A DNA stretch of 64,000 nt from Halorutilus salinus. Its GTDB lineage: Archaea; Halobacteriota; Halobacteria; Halobacteriales; Halorutilaceae. Within the stretch, counting starts at the first letter, position 1; the number at the start of each line of letters is the position of its first letter. The notes below the pieces were generated by a model. That model was not told the origin of the DNA, ran no database searches, and saw only the letters and a list, made by a program, of their open reading frames with translations. Position numbers and translations under genes: made by a program. Below, piece by piece: positions 25,155-34,890 of this stretch. The stretch lies in the NCBI RefSeq assembly GCF_026242195.1, contig NZ_RKLV01000001.1:1-64000 (forward strand), in the 5' to 3' direction.

Positions 25155-25214
25155 CCTCTTTTCCCTATGACGTAGGGATGATGCCCCTGCAGTTACGGAA
25201 CCAACCCCAACGGC

Positions 25215-25230
25215 AAAGACTTTAACCCGT
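25215..25230 (+). promoter_or_regulatory. candidate promoter for the beta-helix surface protein
   Basis: CAAAGACTTTAACCCG includes a TATA-like CTTTAAC, followed by a small hairpin AACCC-GTT-GGGTT. Start of transcription near 25245 would give a leader of about 105 bases, similar to the S-layer gene leader. Weak evidence. Confidence 0.3.
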
Positions 25231-25260
25231 TGGGTTCAATCCCGTGACTGTAAGACACCC

Positions 25261-25278
25261 ATGGAGGTAGATCAATAA
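25261..25278 (+). promoter_or_regulatory. possible leader peptide MEVDQ in the 5' untranslated region
   Basis: The ATG at 25261 opens a five-codon frame MEVDQ ending in TAA. The sequence CCCATGGAGGT around it is repeated in the S-layer gene leader at 40461, where it also opens a short frame beginning MEV and ending in Gln-stop. It may be a conserved regulatory element (inference). Confidence 0.3.
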
Positions 25279-25332
25279 GCATGTATGGTACCACTATCGG
25301 AAGCACAGACGTAGAAACGACTACAGTAAGAC

Positions 25333-25342
25333 AAGGAGGTGA
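25333..25342 (+). promoter_or_regulatory. strong Shine-Dalgarno site
   Basis: AAGGAGGTGA ends nine bases before the ATG at 25352. It fixes the start codon and indicates a leadered mRNA, unlike the leaderless promoters of most neighbours. Confidence 0.75.
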
Positions 25343-25351
25343 CACGTCAAC

Positions 25352-28300
25352 ATGAACGATAGACTGTATAGAGTGACGTTGATCCTGTCGGTATTTGCGC
25401 TGATAGGTGCGGCTGGTGCAGGTGTCGTAGCCGCACAGGACGCTACGGTAGGTAACACAACACAAGGAGATGACTACGACTCGCTACAGAACGCGATTGA
25501 TGGCGAGGCGGCAGGTAGCACGATACAGGTCAATGATAGCTACGACTCGTCGGCGGATACCTTCCCCATAACGGTATCCAATGATCTCACCATCAATGGC
25601 ACGGCTAACGCTGAAATCGTGGCTCAAACGGGAGATGTACCCGACAGAGATGGTGTTATCAATCAGAACGGTGGAACGCTCAACGTTGAGGACGTGAGGA
25701 TAGAGGTCAACCTCGACGCCGATAGTAAGATCATCCGAGGTATCGACAGCTCGTCTGGAGAGCTCAACGTGGACAACGTTGTGTTTGACTCGTCGGACGC
25801 CAGCTTCGGATTCCCTCAGAACAACTATACCCAGCTGGTTAACTTCCAGTCCGGCAACGGTAGCGTTACGAACTCCGAGTTCAACGGGGAATTCGGTGAC
25901 GCCATCCAGGTAAGAACGACCGACCCGGTTACTGTTGATAATAACGACTTTAACGGCGTCGATTCGTCAGAGGGTATCGGCGTGAACGCCAACGCAGAGG
26001 ATGGTCACGATAACGTCACTGTGACGAACAATAACTTCGACACCCTCGGCGGTCCTGTCACTGACTTCAACAGTCCGCCAGCGAATGCGGACGGCTTACA
26101 GGTGAGCGGTAACACCATAACTAATTCCGACGGTCTCGGTGACAGGAGCTCCATCTCGGTGGCTGGTCTCAACTCCCAGTTCGACATAGATTCGGTAGAC
26201 CCTGCGGGCGCTGACTCGACCATAAATGTAGGGACGAACGAGACGTACAATGTGACGGTTACTAACTCCGGAGCCGATCAGGACGCTAAGAACGTCTCCG
26301 TTGAGGTAGACGTTCCCGGCGGTACAAACCTAACAGCTACCGAAGATCTGGTACTGAATGCTGGTGAGACTGACAACGTCACGCTTGAGCTAGACACGTC
26401 GGGTCTAGATGCGGACACGTACAATGTCTCCGTCCGCACCAACGACAGCAACGATGACGAAGTCACCGGCGACCTGACGGTTTCGGATCCTGACGCGAGG
26501 AACTTCATCGACGGTAACATCGGTGACGACCAGCTGAACCCCATCGATAACGCCGGAGATGTCGAAATAAACGTAACGTACATCGGTGGCAGTGGTACGA
26601 GAGCCACCGACTTCACGCTCATCAGCCAGGTCCAGATAAGCGAACTCGACGACATACAAGACATCATCGACGATCCGCTGGACAACCGCGTCGACGACTC
26701 CGTCGGTGACGCTGGCTACAACCCGACCGCTCCCGATCAGAGGGACGAGTACTTCATCAACCTCCCCAACTTCGGAGACGGGACTCAGTTCAACGTTGAA
26801 GCCGATCTCGAAGGCTTCGGTGCCTTCGACGGACCCACCACGCCGCCGGTTGGTCCCGGTGGGCAGGCGGTGAGGGACATACGTCTTGAGCGCCTGATCA
26901 ACGCCGACGAGATTGATATCGACAAGACCCCCGCAGACGGTAGGGTCGATCTCGGCGGCACAATAACCGACAACGTAACTGTCCTTACCAACGACACCGA
27001 ACCGGCGGACGAGCTTGAACCGCTGTCCGACACGCCGGTCAACGTCACGGTGGTCGACAGTACCACCGGTGAGTTCCCTGGAGCGATATCCGAGGGAGAC
27101 CTCGTCATAACTCCGGTGCCGCCCGCAAACACGGGTTCGAACGGTACCGTCGAGTTCCAGATATCGCTCAACCAATCGGGTATCAACGCGGAAGCGATAG
27201 ACGGCGGAGTTGACTTCACGCTTGAGTTCGAAGCGACTGCGTCGGGTGACGGACCTGCTGTGACACAACAGCAGAACATCACCTTCGTCGGTGAACCGCC
27301 TACGGGAGATGGCACGATAGCAGGCGACGTTGAGGAGATAGTCACCGACGGTGCCAGCAACACAGAGTCTGCAGACGGGGTCAGTGTGCACGCTGTAAAC
27401 ACAGACCGTGTTGACTCCAACACCCACGGGTTCAATACTTCCGGAGGTCCTGCCACCGTGGAAACCTGGGTTACTGCTGACGAAGAGCGTACAACTCCTG
27501 AAAGCGTTCCCGGCGAAGGGAACGACTACGGCGAGTACTTCCGTGTTGCGGAACTCAATACCGACGGTACCGTAGCGGAGATTCTTGACGTTCGGACGGA
27601 CTACCTCGTTAGTCCGAGCACTAACGCGTACTCGCAGAACCTCTCGATGCCCGGAACCGGATTCACGTCCGATTCCACATCTGATGTCGGTGTCGCACCG
27701 CTGGAGCCTGGTGACTACCAGATCCAGTACTCCACCGACGGCTCCTTCGACAGCCCCGACCTGTCGAACTTCACAGCGACCGCGAACCTGACGTACGAGT
27801 TCACCGAACAGAGGTACAACGGCTCCGCGGCTGTCCACACGGACGTGACCCGTGACGACGGAACGTACGAGCTGTACAACCTGTTCACCAACGCTGACGC
27901 AGACACCAACTCTGACGCAGGTCAGACGTACGTCACAATAGCGGCTGACGACACTACCGCACTCGGCTTCGCCAACTTCCGTGGATACGATACGGTTGAT
28001 GTTCAGCAGAACAGCGACGCCGGTGGAGCCGACGACGACACAGGACAGCTTGAGACGGACCTTTCCGTCTTTGAGGTTCCTGTCCAGCCGGACAGTGTCA
28101 ACGTCACCAACATAGGCACGGTTTCAAGCCCTGCCGACGCTGACGCTAACTTCAGCCAAGATCTCAGCGCATTTGCCGACACATCTGACAACACGCGCCA
28201 GGCCATACCGCGTGACGGTAGCACCGTGGACGTCATCGAACTCCGCACGTTTGCGGAGGAAGGCGATGTCTCGGTAGGCGCTGACGCTACCGTATCGTTC

Positions 28301-30196
28301 TCGGAAACCGATGTCCCCGAGACGTTCGCTGGTAGCTTCCTCGCCGACGGTGTCGGTGGGGATGTCTCGGTTAACAGCGACGACCAGATAACCGTCGATA
28401 CCAGCCCAGAGGAAGGAAGCTACGAAGCCGGCGAAGCCGTCATCTTCCTCCGGTCTGACTCGGCTGGTCTCGATGACGACGCTAACCTAACCGTTGAGGC
28501 TGACCTCTCTGGTCTCGACACGGACACCACCGACAAGCTGTTCGAGGGCGTCCTGTCGCAGAAGTACGAGAGTGCGAGTATAACCGGTGTCGTGACCGAC
28601 GATAACGACAACCCGGTTGACGCTCGTATCTTCGTCAGCGAGTTCGTTGACGAAGGTGCAGGCATCGAGATAACGTTCGTGCCCGACGACGTTGAGGATC
28701 TCAACAACTTCACGGCGACGGTCAGTCAGATAGGCGGTCCGACGCTTGAAACGGTGGATCTCACCGCAGAGGATATGCAGGAGTTCGAGTTCCAAGGATT
28801 CGGTTCCAACCTGTCGCTCGCGGCTGGTGAAGAGCCATACCAGCTCCTCGCAGACCGTGCGGCAGACAGAACCACCCTGTCACCTGTACCGGCTGTCCCG
28901 GATGCTCAGCTCGGACCTACTGAAGATGTCACCTACGCCCTCAGAGGCGTCTCGGCACAGGGTCAGACGGGTACATCGGTCAGTACAGCCGTCGAGGTCA
29001 ACCGTACGAGTACCGCCAGCGTCGTCATAGACGCTATCGAGACGGAGTACCAACTCTCCAACCTGAACCCTACCGACGCAACCATCCAGCAGGGTGACGA
29101 TCTGACGGTTACCGCCGAAGTCACCAACTCCGGTGACTTCGCCGATAACCAGAGCGTCACGCTCGAGGTTGAGAACGAGGCAGGGGACGTAACGGAGATT
29201 GCGAGTCAGTCCGTCGAACTCTCTGCTGACGCCTCGACAACGGTCACCTTCACCGCCGAAAACGTTGATCTAGCGCCGGGTAACTACACGCACGCTGTCG
29301 CGTCCGAAGACAGTAGAGTGGAAGGCAACCTAACGGTTGAGGAAGCGCCCGACGAAGCGAACTTCGAGGTTTCGAACCTCGATCCGGCTGACGCGACGGT
29401 GACGGAAGGAGCCGATCCGATCAACGTCACAGCAGACGTTGAGAACACGGGCGACCTTAGCGGAACGCAGAACGTGACGCTCGAAGTCACGAACGCGTCC
29501 GGTGAGGTTGTCTACTCCGACACGGTGAGCACGGAACTCGATGCTGGAAACAGCACGACGGTGGAGTTCACCGGCGTCCAAGCAGGTGACCTCGCACCCG
29601 GCGACTACACGCACGCTGTCGCGTCCGATGACAGTAGCGTGGAAGGTAACCTAACGGTTGAAGAGGCACCTGATCCGGCGAACTTCGGTGTCTCGAACCT
29701 CGTTCCGTCTGGCGCGACGGTGACGGAGGGAGACGACCCGATCAACGTCACAGCAGACGTTGAGAACACGGGCGATCTTAGCGGAACGCAGAACGTGACG
29801 CTCGAAGTCACGAACGCGTCCGGTGAGGTTGTCTACGACGAAGAGGAGAGCGTTGAGGTTGACGGCGGAAACACCACGACGGTGGAGTTCACCGGAGTGC
29901 CCGCAGGCGACCTCACGCCCGGAGAGTACACGCACGCTGTCGCGTCCGAAGACAGTAGCGTGGAAGGCAACCTAACGGTTGAGGCGGTTGATGACGGCAA
30001 CGGTGGCAACGGCGACGGTAGCGCCCCGTCCGACAACCCACTCTTCGATGAGAGCGGCGAGCCGATGGATGGGCTTGACGTCACCGACGCTCTCACCACT
30101 TGGACCGAGACAGGTGAGATAAACGGTGAGCCCGTTGAGGGTCTTGATCTTATCGACTACCTCAGCGATTGGAACGAAGCACAGAGCGGTAACTAA
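25352..30196 (+). CDS. giant secreted beta-helix/CARDB surface protein with dockerin-like C-terminus
   Basis: 1614 residues. A signal peptide covers about 1-30 (LILSVFALIGAAGAGVVAAQD). Residues 40-290 are rich in N, D, T and G with VTVDNNDFNG-, VTVTNNNFDTLG- and VSGNTITN-like turns, i.e. a right-handed parallel beta-helix. A CARDB-like domain follows at 290-380, then long beta domains that I cannot name. From about 1232 to 1547 come three tandem CARDB-like repeats (see repeat entry). The last 55 residues (DNPLFDESGEPMDG to YLSDWNEAQSGN) form the dockerin-like module shared with the next two secreted proteins. No PGF-CTERM tail is present, so retention must work otherwise. Probable role: cell-surface adhesin or scaffold (inference). 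A terminator hairpin follows. Confidence 0.8.
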   Translation: MNDRLYRVTLILSVFALIGAAGAGVVAAQDATVGNTTQGDDYDSLQNAIDGEAAGSTIQVNDSYDSSADTFPITVSNDLTINGTANAEIVAQTGDVPDRDGVINQNGGTLNVEDVRIEVNLDADSKIIRGIDSSSGELNVDNVVFDSSDASFGFPQNNYTQLVNFQSGNGSVTNSEFNGEFGDAIQVRTTDPVTVDNNDFNGVDSSEGIGVNANAEDGHDNVTVTNNNFDTLGGPVTDFNSPPANADGLQVSGNTITNSDGLGDRSSISVAGLNSQFDIDSVDPAGADSTINVGTNETYNVTVTNSGADQDAKNVSVEVDVPGGTNLTATEDLVLNAGETDNVTLELDTSGLDADTYNVSVRTNDSNDDEVTGDLTVSDPDARNFIDGNIGDDQLNPIDNAGDVEINVTYIGGSGTRATDFTLISQVQISELDDIQDIIDDPLDNRVDDSVGDAGYNPTAPDQRDEYFINLPNFGDGTQFNVEADLEGFGAFDGPTTPPVGPGGQAVRDIRLERLINADEIDIDKTPADGRVDLGGTITDNVTVLTNDTEPADELEPLSDTPVNVTVVDSTTGEFPGAISEGDLVITPVPPANTGSNGTVEFQISLNQSGINAEAIDGGVDFTLEFEATASGDGPAVTQQQNITFVGEPPTGDGTIAGDVEEIVTDGASNTESADGVSVHAVNTDRVDSNTHGFNTSGGPATVETWVTADEERTTPESVPGEGNDYGEYFRVAELNTDGTVAEILDVRTDYLVSPSTNAYSQNLSMPGTGFTSDSTSDVGVAPLEPGDYQIQYSTDGSFDSPDLSNFTATANLTYEFTEQRYNGSAAVHTDVTRDDGTYELYNLFTNADADTNSDAGQTYVTIAADDTTALGFANFRGYDTVDVQQNSDAGGADDDTGQLETDLSVFEVPVQPDSVNVTNIGTVSSPADADANFSQDLSAFADTSDNTRQAIPRDGSTVDVIELRTFAEEGDVSVGADATVSFSETDVPETFAGSFLADGVGGDVSVNSDDQITVDTSPEEGSYEAGEAVIFLRSDSAGLDDDANLTVEADLSGLDTDTTDKLFEGVLSQKYESASITGVVTDDNDNPVDARIFVSEFVDEGAGIEITFVPDDVEDLNNFTATVSQIGGPTLETVDLTAEDMQEFEFQGFGSNLSLAAGEEPYQLLADRAADRTTLSPVPAVPDAQLGPTEDVTYALRGVSAQGQTGTSVSTAVEVNRTSTASVVIDAIETEYQLSNLNPTDATIQQGDDLTVTAEVTNSGDFADNQSVTLEVENEAGDVTEIASQSVELSADASTTVTFTAENVDLAPGNYTHAVASEDSRVEGNLTVEEAPDEANFEVSNLDPADATVTEGADPINVTADVENTGDLSGTQNVTLEVTNASGEVVYSDTVSTELDAGNSTTVEFTGVQAGDLAPGDYTHAVASDDSSVEGNLTVEEAPDPANFGVSNLVPSGATVTEGDDPINVTADVENTGDLSGTQNVTLEVTNASGEVVYDEEESVEVDGGNTTTVEFTGVPAGDLTPGEYTHAVASEDSSVEGNLTVEAVDDGNGGNGDGSAPSDNPLFDESGEPMDGLDVTDALTTWTETGEINGEPVEGLDLIDYLSDWNEAQSGN
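29045..29993 (+). repeat. three tandem CARDB-like repeats in the beta-helix protein
   Basis: Units begin at about 29045, 29360 and 29681, spaced 315-321 bases (105-107 residues). Each contains SNLxPxxATxxxGxD and ends GxYTHAVASxDSxVEGNLTVE. The second and third are nearly identical over about 80 bases (GACGTTGAGAACACGGGCGA onward), implying a recent duplication or gene conversion. Confidence 0.85.
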
Positions 30197-30206
30197 AGAC
30201 CGAGCC

Positions 30207-30256
30207 ACGCGGCTGAGGTAGCCGCGTAACAATACGACCTTCTTCTTTCTTTCGAC
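30207..30256 (+). terminator. hairpin plus pyrimidine tract after the beta-helix gene
   Basis: A perfect 8-base stem ACGCGGCT / AGCCGCGT with loop GAGGT at 30207-30227 starts 11 bases after the stop, followed by a T-rich run (CCTTCTTCTTTCTTTC) ending near 30256. It separates the gene from the subtilisin gene. Confidence 0.6.
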
Positions 30257-30309
30257 AGCTCACCAGTAGCCACAGCGCAGTCTCGCCGGAGATATATCCT
30301 ATCCACACA

Positions 30310-30318
30310 AAGACTATA
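30310..30318 (+). promoter_or_regulatory. TATA box of the subtilisin gene
   Basis: GACTATATC centred about 28 bases before the ATG at 30342, matching a leaderless transcript; no Shine-Dalgarno site precedes that ATG. Confidence 0.5.
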
Positions 30319-30341
30319 TCCTCCTAGTGCCGACTTGATCT

Positions 30342-33300
30342 ATGAGACTAAAAATCGCCGTGCTCTGTATAGCCCTACTTGCATTTACTCTATTCCCAGC
30401 CGCGCAGGCTTCGGATACCACCGTCGCACACGAGGTAGAAAAGAAGATGGAAACCTCCACCGAACCCGTCGAGGTATTTGTCAACCTCAAGAAGCTAAAT
30501 GGGTTGATGACACAACGGACGAGGGAACACCAAACCACGATCTCCCAACAGCGCCTTATCGACTACGCAGAATCAACCGAAGGGATCCGTGTTCTCAAGG
30601 ATTTCTGGATAACAAACTCTGTCTTAGTTGAGATAGACCCGAGGTACGACCATGAGAAGCTAACCCGTATCGACGGGGTACGCTCCTTAAGCCCGAACGC
30701 TCAGATGGGTGTTCTCGGTTCGTCCTCGTTGGGTCTACAGAACTCATCCACCGGTTCTACCACTGATCGATCCCCGACTACCACGCAATCAGTATCCACG
30801 AAATCAACCGACACGACCTACGGTATACAACAGATAAACGCCACGGACGTCTGGTCTCAGTACAACACCCAAGGCGAAGATGTCCGGGTGGCTATCCTTG
30901 ACACGGGCGTTAACGTCAGCCACCCTGACATAGAGCTACGTACGACCGACCCCTCTAACCCTACCTATCCGGGAGGCTGGGCTGAGTTTGACTCCAACGG
31001 TAACAGGGTCACCGGATCTGAGCCACACGACACGGGCACCCACGGAACACATGTAACCGGCACAGTCGGCGGCGAACACACCGGTGTAGCTCCTAACGCG
31101 AGCCTGATGCACGCGCTCGTGGTGAATGACGGATCCGGTGGAACCTACGCACGGGTAATCGCAGGCATGGAGTGGGCTGTCGAAAACGATGCGGATGTCG
31201 TTTCTATTAGCCTAGGAGGGGATAAGATCCAATCCACCTGGATCGACGCCGTAGAGAACGCGAATCAGATGGGTACGGTGGTCATAGCCGCTACCGGAAA
31301 CTATAATCAAGGCGGGGACGGTAGAAGCTCTACCCCTGGAAACGTGTACGACGTTTTAGGGGTCGGTGCCGTTGATACTAAGCTTGAGGTACCGGGTTTC
31401 TCCGGCGGCGAACTTCTTAATACCGATTCAACCTGGGGTTCCTCTGCCCCGGAAGACTGGCCTAATCAGTACGTCGTGCCCGATATAGTAGCGGCGGGTC
31501 TTTCGGTAAACAGCACCTCGGCTAACGGCGGATATGAAATACAGAGCGGGACAAGTATGGCAACCCCACACGTCGCAGGCGCTACCGCACTCGCACTCTC
31601 GGCTACGGGCGACAAGAGTCCCGACCGCGTGACCGACGCGTTTGCACTCACGGCTTTCGGGTCGGGTTCGGAGGAACCGGGCACGAGATACGGACACGGG
31701 GTAGCGGACGCTCTCGCTGTTACCGAACATCTCATCGACGACGCTTCCGTATCGGGTACGGTTGTCAATGGTTCGGGGACTCCTATTAACGATGCCAATG
31801 TCACCGTGGACGGTCTTCGTGTAGATTCCACAGGAGGAAGCTACGATGTGGGTCTCACCTCCGGAAGCTGGGATCTTGAAGTATCCGCTCCCGGATACCA
31901 GGATACGACCGAGACGGTGACGTTTGAACAAGACGAAAACGTCCGGAGGGACATACAGCTACAAAAGACACCGGACGGAAACACACCCCCAAAAGCATCG
32001 TTCACCTACTCGCCGAACAGTCCACAAACGTCGGAAACGGTAACGTTCGACGCCTCGGCTTCGTCGGACACGGACGGAACGGTACAGGGCTACGACTGGG
32101 ACTTCGGCGATGGAACGACGGCTACGGGCGAAACCGTGTCACACTCGTACGGTAGTTCGGGTGATTACGTGGTTGAACTAACCGTAACCGACGGTAGCGG
32201 GGCGACGGATACAGGGACAGAAACAGTATCGGTACAGTCGCCGAATCAGGAACCGACAGCATCGTTCACGTACTCGCCAAGCAGTCCCGACACCTCCGAC
32301 AGCATAATCTTCGACGCGTCGGGGTCGTCGGATACGGACGGAAGGATACAGAGCTACGACTGGGACTTTGGCGATGGAACGACAGATATTATAACGAGTG
32401 ATGCAACGCAACATTTGTACACTGCACCCGGAGACTACACGGTTGAACTAACGGTCACCGATAACGAAGGTGCGACGGATACAGAGACTGAGACTGTATC
32501 GGTACAGTCGTCCGGAGGCGACAATACCCTGCCGATGGCTTCTTTCACGTACTCGCCGAACAGTCCAGAAACGTCGGATACGGTGAGTTTTGACGCGTCC
32601 GGTTCGTCAGACTCAGACGGTTCGGTAGTCCAGTACGAATGGGACGTCGACGGTGACGGGGTTATAGAGTACAGTTCCTCTATGCCCACAGTCTCACATT
32701 CATACACCAGTTCAGGAACATATACAGTCGAGCTAACCGTCACCGACGATGACGGGGATTCCGTATCTACGGGCAAGACCGTATTCATAAGATCGCCTAA
32801 CAGTCCACCGACTGCGTCGTTCACCTACCAACCGGATAGCCCCGATACATCCGACACCGTGTCTTTCGATGCCTCAGGCTCGTCGGATTCGGACGGCACA
32901 ATAACGTCCTACGAATGGAACTTTGGCGATGGGACGACGGCGGGCGGTGAAACAAGATCCCACTCCTATGCAGATGCCGATACGTTCACAGTCACCCTAA
33001 CTGTGACGGACGATACCGGTGCGACGGATACGACCACACAAACAGTTTCGGTAAGCTCTTCGCCAAGTAACTCACCACCTATAGCAGAGTTCTCGATTAC
33101 CTCTGACACTCCACAGACAGGTGAGACTGTCTCCTTTGATGCCTCTAACTCATCAGATCCGGACGGAACCGTAACATCCTATACCTGGAACTTCGGTGAT
33201 GGAACGACAACAACAGGAGAAACGGCGTTACACTCCTACAGCACTCCGGGGAGTTACACTATCGAACTCACAGTGACCGATGACGACGGTGCGACAGCGT

Positions 33301-34517
33301 CTACGAATACTACGGTGTCTGTGAGTTCGTCAAATACCGCACCGACGGCGTCGTTCACGTACTCGCCGAGTAAACCGGAAACGTCCGACACCGTGACATT
33401 CGACGCATCAGGTTCGTTGGACTCTGATGGGGTCATACAGTCCTACGACTGGGACTTCGGCGATGGAACGACGACTACGGGCGAAACAGCGACACACACG
33501 TACAGTAATCCTGGAGACTACACAGCAACACTGACTGTGACGGGTGACGAAGGAGCGACGGATACGGAGACACAGGCAGTATCGGTGAGTAGTAGCGGTA
33601 ACGGAGGCGGAGGGACACAAGGGGACATAACAGACATACAGACAACTTTGTCGGACACGGACGGGGACGGTTTGGACGATAGCATAACGGTCGACGTATC
33701 GGTGGAGTCGGACGGAGGTGTGACGGCGGTAGAGTTTGACGCGCCGTTCTCGCTTGACCTATCCGAAACGGATGAGAGTCAGGCGGCTGTCGTACAGATA
33801 ACCGACGACCAAGAGGAGGAAAACGTAACGTTCGGAAGTATAGGTGGTTACACAGGAACGTACACGGTAGAAGGAACGTTGTCGGATCAGTCCGAAGGAG
33901 ACGTGGGTAATGTAACGGCATGGATAGGTGGTGTATCGAGGGAATCTGCGAGTGAAACAAGCGAGACACGGTTCACGGTTGAATCGGACACGTCGCCACC
34001 GTCGGGTAGCGTTAGTATAGATGCACCGTCGACGGTTTCGCCAAATTCGAGCTTTGAGGTAAAGACGTCCGTGGAGTCGGACGGAGGAGCGACGGTGGTA
34101 CAGTTCGATGCGCCGTTTTCGCTTGACCTATCCGAGACGGACGAGAGCCAAGCATTCGTGGTGAGTATAAACGACGACCAGCCTAACGAGATGGTAGCTT
34201 TCGGAAGTATGGGGCACACGGGAACGTACACCGTAGACGTCAAGATAGAAGATGGAGGCGACGAGGATAGTATAGAAGTAGCGTCCTGGATAGGCGACCT
34301 TGACCGTAGCAAAGCAGACGCGGAGGATACGGAGGTGGTCGGGGTTTCGGCTGAGGACAACCCCAGCCCGTTTATTGACTCAGGCGGACAGCCACTTGGT
34401 GAGCTACAGGTGGTACAGCGTCTGGTTCGCTGGAAAGATGACGGGAAGATAGACGGAGAGAGCTACGGAGAGATACGACTCGTCCGGTATCTCATTGGAT
34501 GGAACAACGCCACATAA
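30342..34517 (+). CDS. secreted subtilisin-like protease with six PKD domains and S-layer-shared modules
   Basis: 1391 residues. Signal peptide 1-24 (Sec type, ending AAQAS). An I9-like propeptide occupies about 25-125. The S8 domain has the full triad: D187 (ILDTGVN), H234 (HGTHVTG), S405 (GTSMATPHVAG), with oxyanion Asn in ATGNYN. A carboxypeptidase-regulatory-like domain (SGTVVNGSGTPINDANVTV) follows near 470-540. Six PKD domains run from about 549 to 1085, each with SFTYSP, FDASxSSD and W(D/N)FGDGT. Then come two copies of a domain also found at the S-layer N-terminus (about 1095-1345), and the dockerin-like C-terminal module (DNPSPF to LIGWNNAT). No PGF tail. Predicted extracellular protease maturing by propeptide removal; the PKD array is probably a spacer or wall/substrate binder. 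Confidence 0.9.
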   Translation: MRLKIAVLCIALLAFTLFPAAQASDTTVAHEVEKKMETSTEPVEVFVNLKKLNGLMTQRTREHQTTISQQRLIDYAESTEGIRVLKDFWITNSVLVEIDPRYDHEKLTRIDGVRSLSPNAQMGVLGSSSLGLQNSSTGSTTDRSPTTTQSVSTKSTDTTYGIQQINATDVWSQYNTQGEDVRVAILDTGVNVSHPDIELRTTDPSNPTYPGGWAEFDSNGNRVTGSEPHDTGTHGTHVTGTVGGEHTGVAPNASLMHALVVNDGSGGTYARVIAGMEWAVENDADVVSISLGGDKIQSTWIDAVENANQMGTVVIAATGNYNQGGDGRSSTPGNVYDVLGVGAVDTKLEVPGFSGGELLNTDSTWGSSAPEDWPNQYVVPDIVAAGLSVNSTSANGGYEIQSGTSMATPHVAGATALALSATGDKSPDRVTDAFALTAFGSGSEEPGTRYGHGVADALAVTEHLIDDASVSGTVVNGSGTPINDANVTVDGLRVDSTGGSYDVGLTSGSWDLEVSAPGYQDTTETVTFEQDENVRRDIQLQKTPDGNTPPKASFTYSPNSPQTSETVTFDASASSDTDGTVQGYDWDFGDGTTATGETVSHSYGSSGDYVVELTVTDGSGATDTGTETVSVQSPNQEPTASFTYSPSSPDTSDSIIFDASGSSDTDGRIQSYDWDFGDGTTDIITSDATQHLYTAPGDYTVELTVTDNEGATDTETETVSVQSSGGDNTLPMASFTYSPNSPETSDTVSFDASGSSDSDGSVVQYEWDVDGDGVIEYSSSMPTVSHSYTSSGTYTVELTVTDDDGDSVSTGKTVFIRSPNSPPTASFTYQPDSPDTSDTVSFDASGSSDSDGTITSYEWNFGDGTTAGGETRSHSYADADTFTVTLTVTDDTGATDTTTQTVSVSSSPSNSPPIAEFSITSDTPQTGETVSFDASNSSDPDGTVTSYTWNFGDGTTTTGETALHSYSTPGSYTIELTVTDDDGATASTNTTVSVSSSNTAPTASFTYSPSKPETSDTVTFDASGSLDSDGVIQSYDWDFGDGTTTTGETATHTYSNPGDYTATLTVTGDEGATDTETQAVSVSSSGNGGGGTQGDITDIQTTLSDTDGDGLDDSITVDVSVESDGGVTAVEFDAPFSLDLSETDESQAAVVQITDDQEEENVTFGSIGGYTGTYTVEGTLSDQSEGDVGNVTAWIGGVSRESASETSETRFTVESDTSPPSGSVSIDAPSTVSPNSSFEVKTSVESDGGATVVQFDAPFSLDLSETDESQAFVVSINDDQPNEMVAFGSMGHTGTYTVDVKIEDGGDEDSIEVASWIGDLDRSKADAEDTEVVGVSAEDNPSPFIDSGGQPLGELQVVQRLVRWKDDGKIDGESYGEIRLVRYLIGWNNAT
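31987..33595 (+). repeat. array of six PKD domain repeats
   Basis: Six successive units of about 85-92 residues share ASFTYSP, FDASGSSDxDG, YDWDFGDGTT, HxYxxxGxYTVELTVTD and GATDTxTxTVSV. DNA-level similarity is visible (for example GGGACTTTGGCGATGGAACG and variants), so the array probably grew by unequal exchange. Confidence 0.85.
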
Positions 34518-34890
34518 TAAACTATCCTAACCTACCTCGTTGCTACCAACCAGGTTTGAGGTTGGTGTGTAGATCAGTACCCCCTCGCGCGTGACTGTCA
34601 ACCGTTGAACGTGTTTCATCGAGTGAATATATTTCATCGTTCTTTGGTCTATATTGATCTGTTTGTCGGGGATCACAAAGATATAAGTGTTGCGCGGTAG
34701 CGAATGGTAGTATACCGGAGTGAACAGAATGGGGGAGAACAATTAACCATGGCACGAGGTATGGGTGGGCGGATTTGGTCGGGTGGACTGAACCGAATAT
34801 GAGCGGGTGTACGAGCACCGGTGTTCGGATGACGTTCGGCGTAAGAAAGTCGTCCAACGCCTCAACTAGGACTGTTAAGTTACTTCGGGG
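34518..34890. other. AT-rich intergenic region
   Basis: 373 bases between two large surface-protein genes. Apart from the hairpin, it holds no convincing gene. Two overlapping minus-strand frames (34527-34742 and 34543-34857) are open but have unusual composition and no recognisable motif. TTGTTAAG-like AT patches and TATATTTC occur but no clear promoter. Confidence 0.5.
34545..34566 (+). terminator. hairpin after the subtilisin gene
   Basis: A 7-base stem ACCAACC / GGTTGGT with an 8-base loop, 28 bases after the stop. There is no clear T tract, so its role as terminator is uncertain. Confidence 0.35.

Noticed and set aside
26405-27838. 477-codon minus-strand open frame
   Set aside because: Antisense shadow of the beta-helix protein, with no recognisable motif or start context.
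34527-34857. Two small minus-strand frames between the subtilisin and the split protein gene
   Set aside because: Composition is unlike haloarchaeal proteins, there is no clear promoter or ribosome site, and no motif; left as non-coding, though a small gene cannot be excluded.
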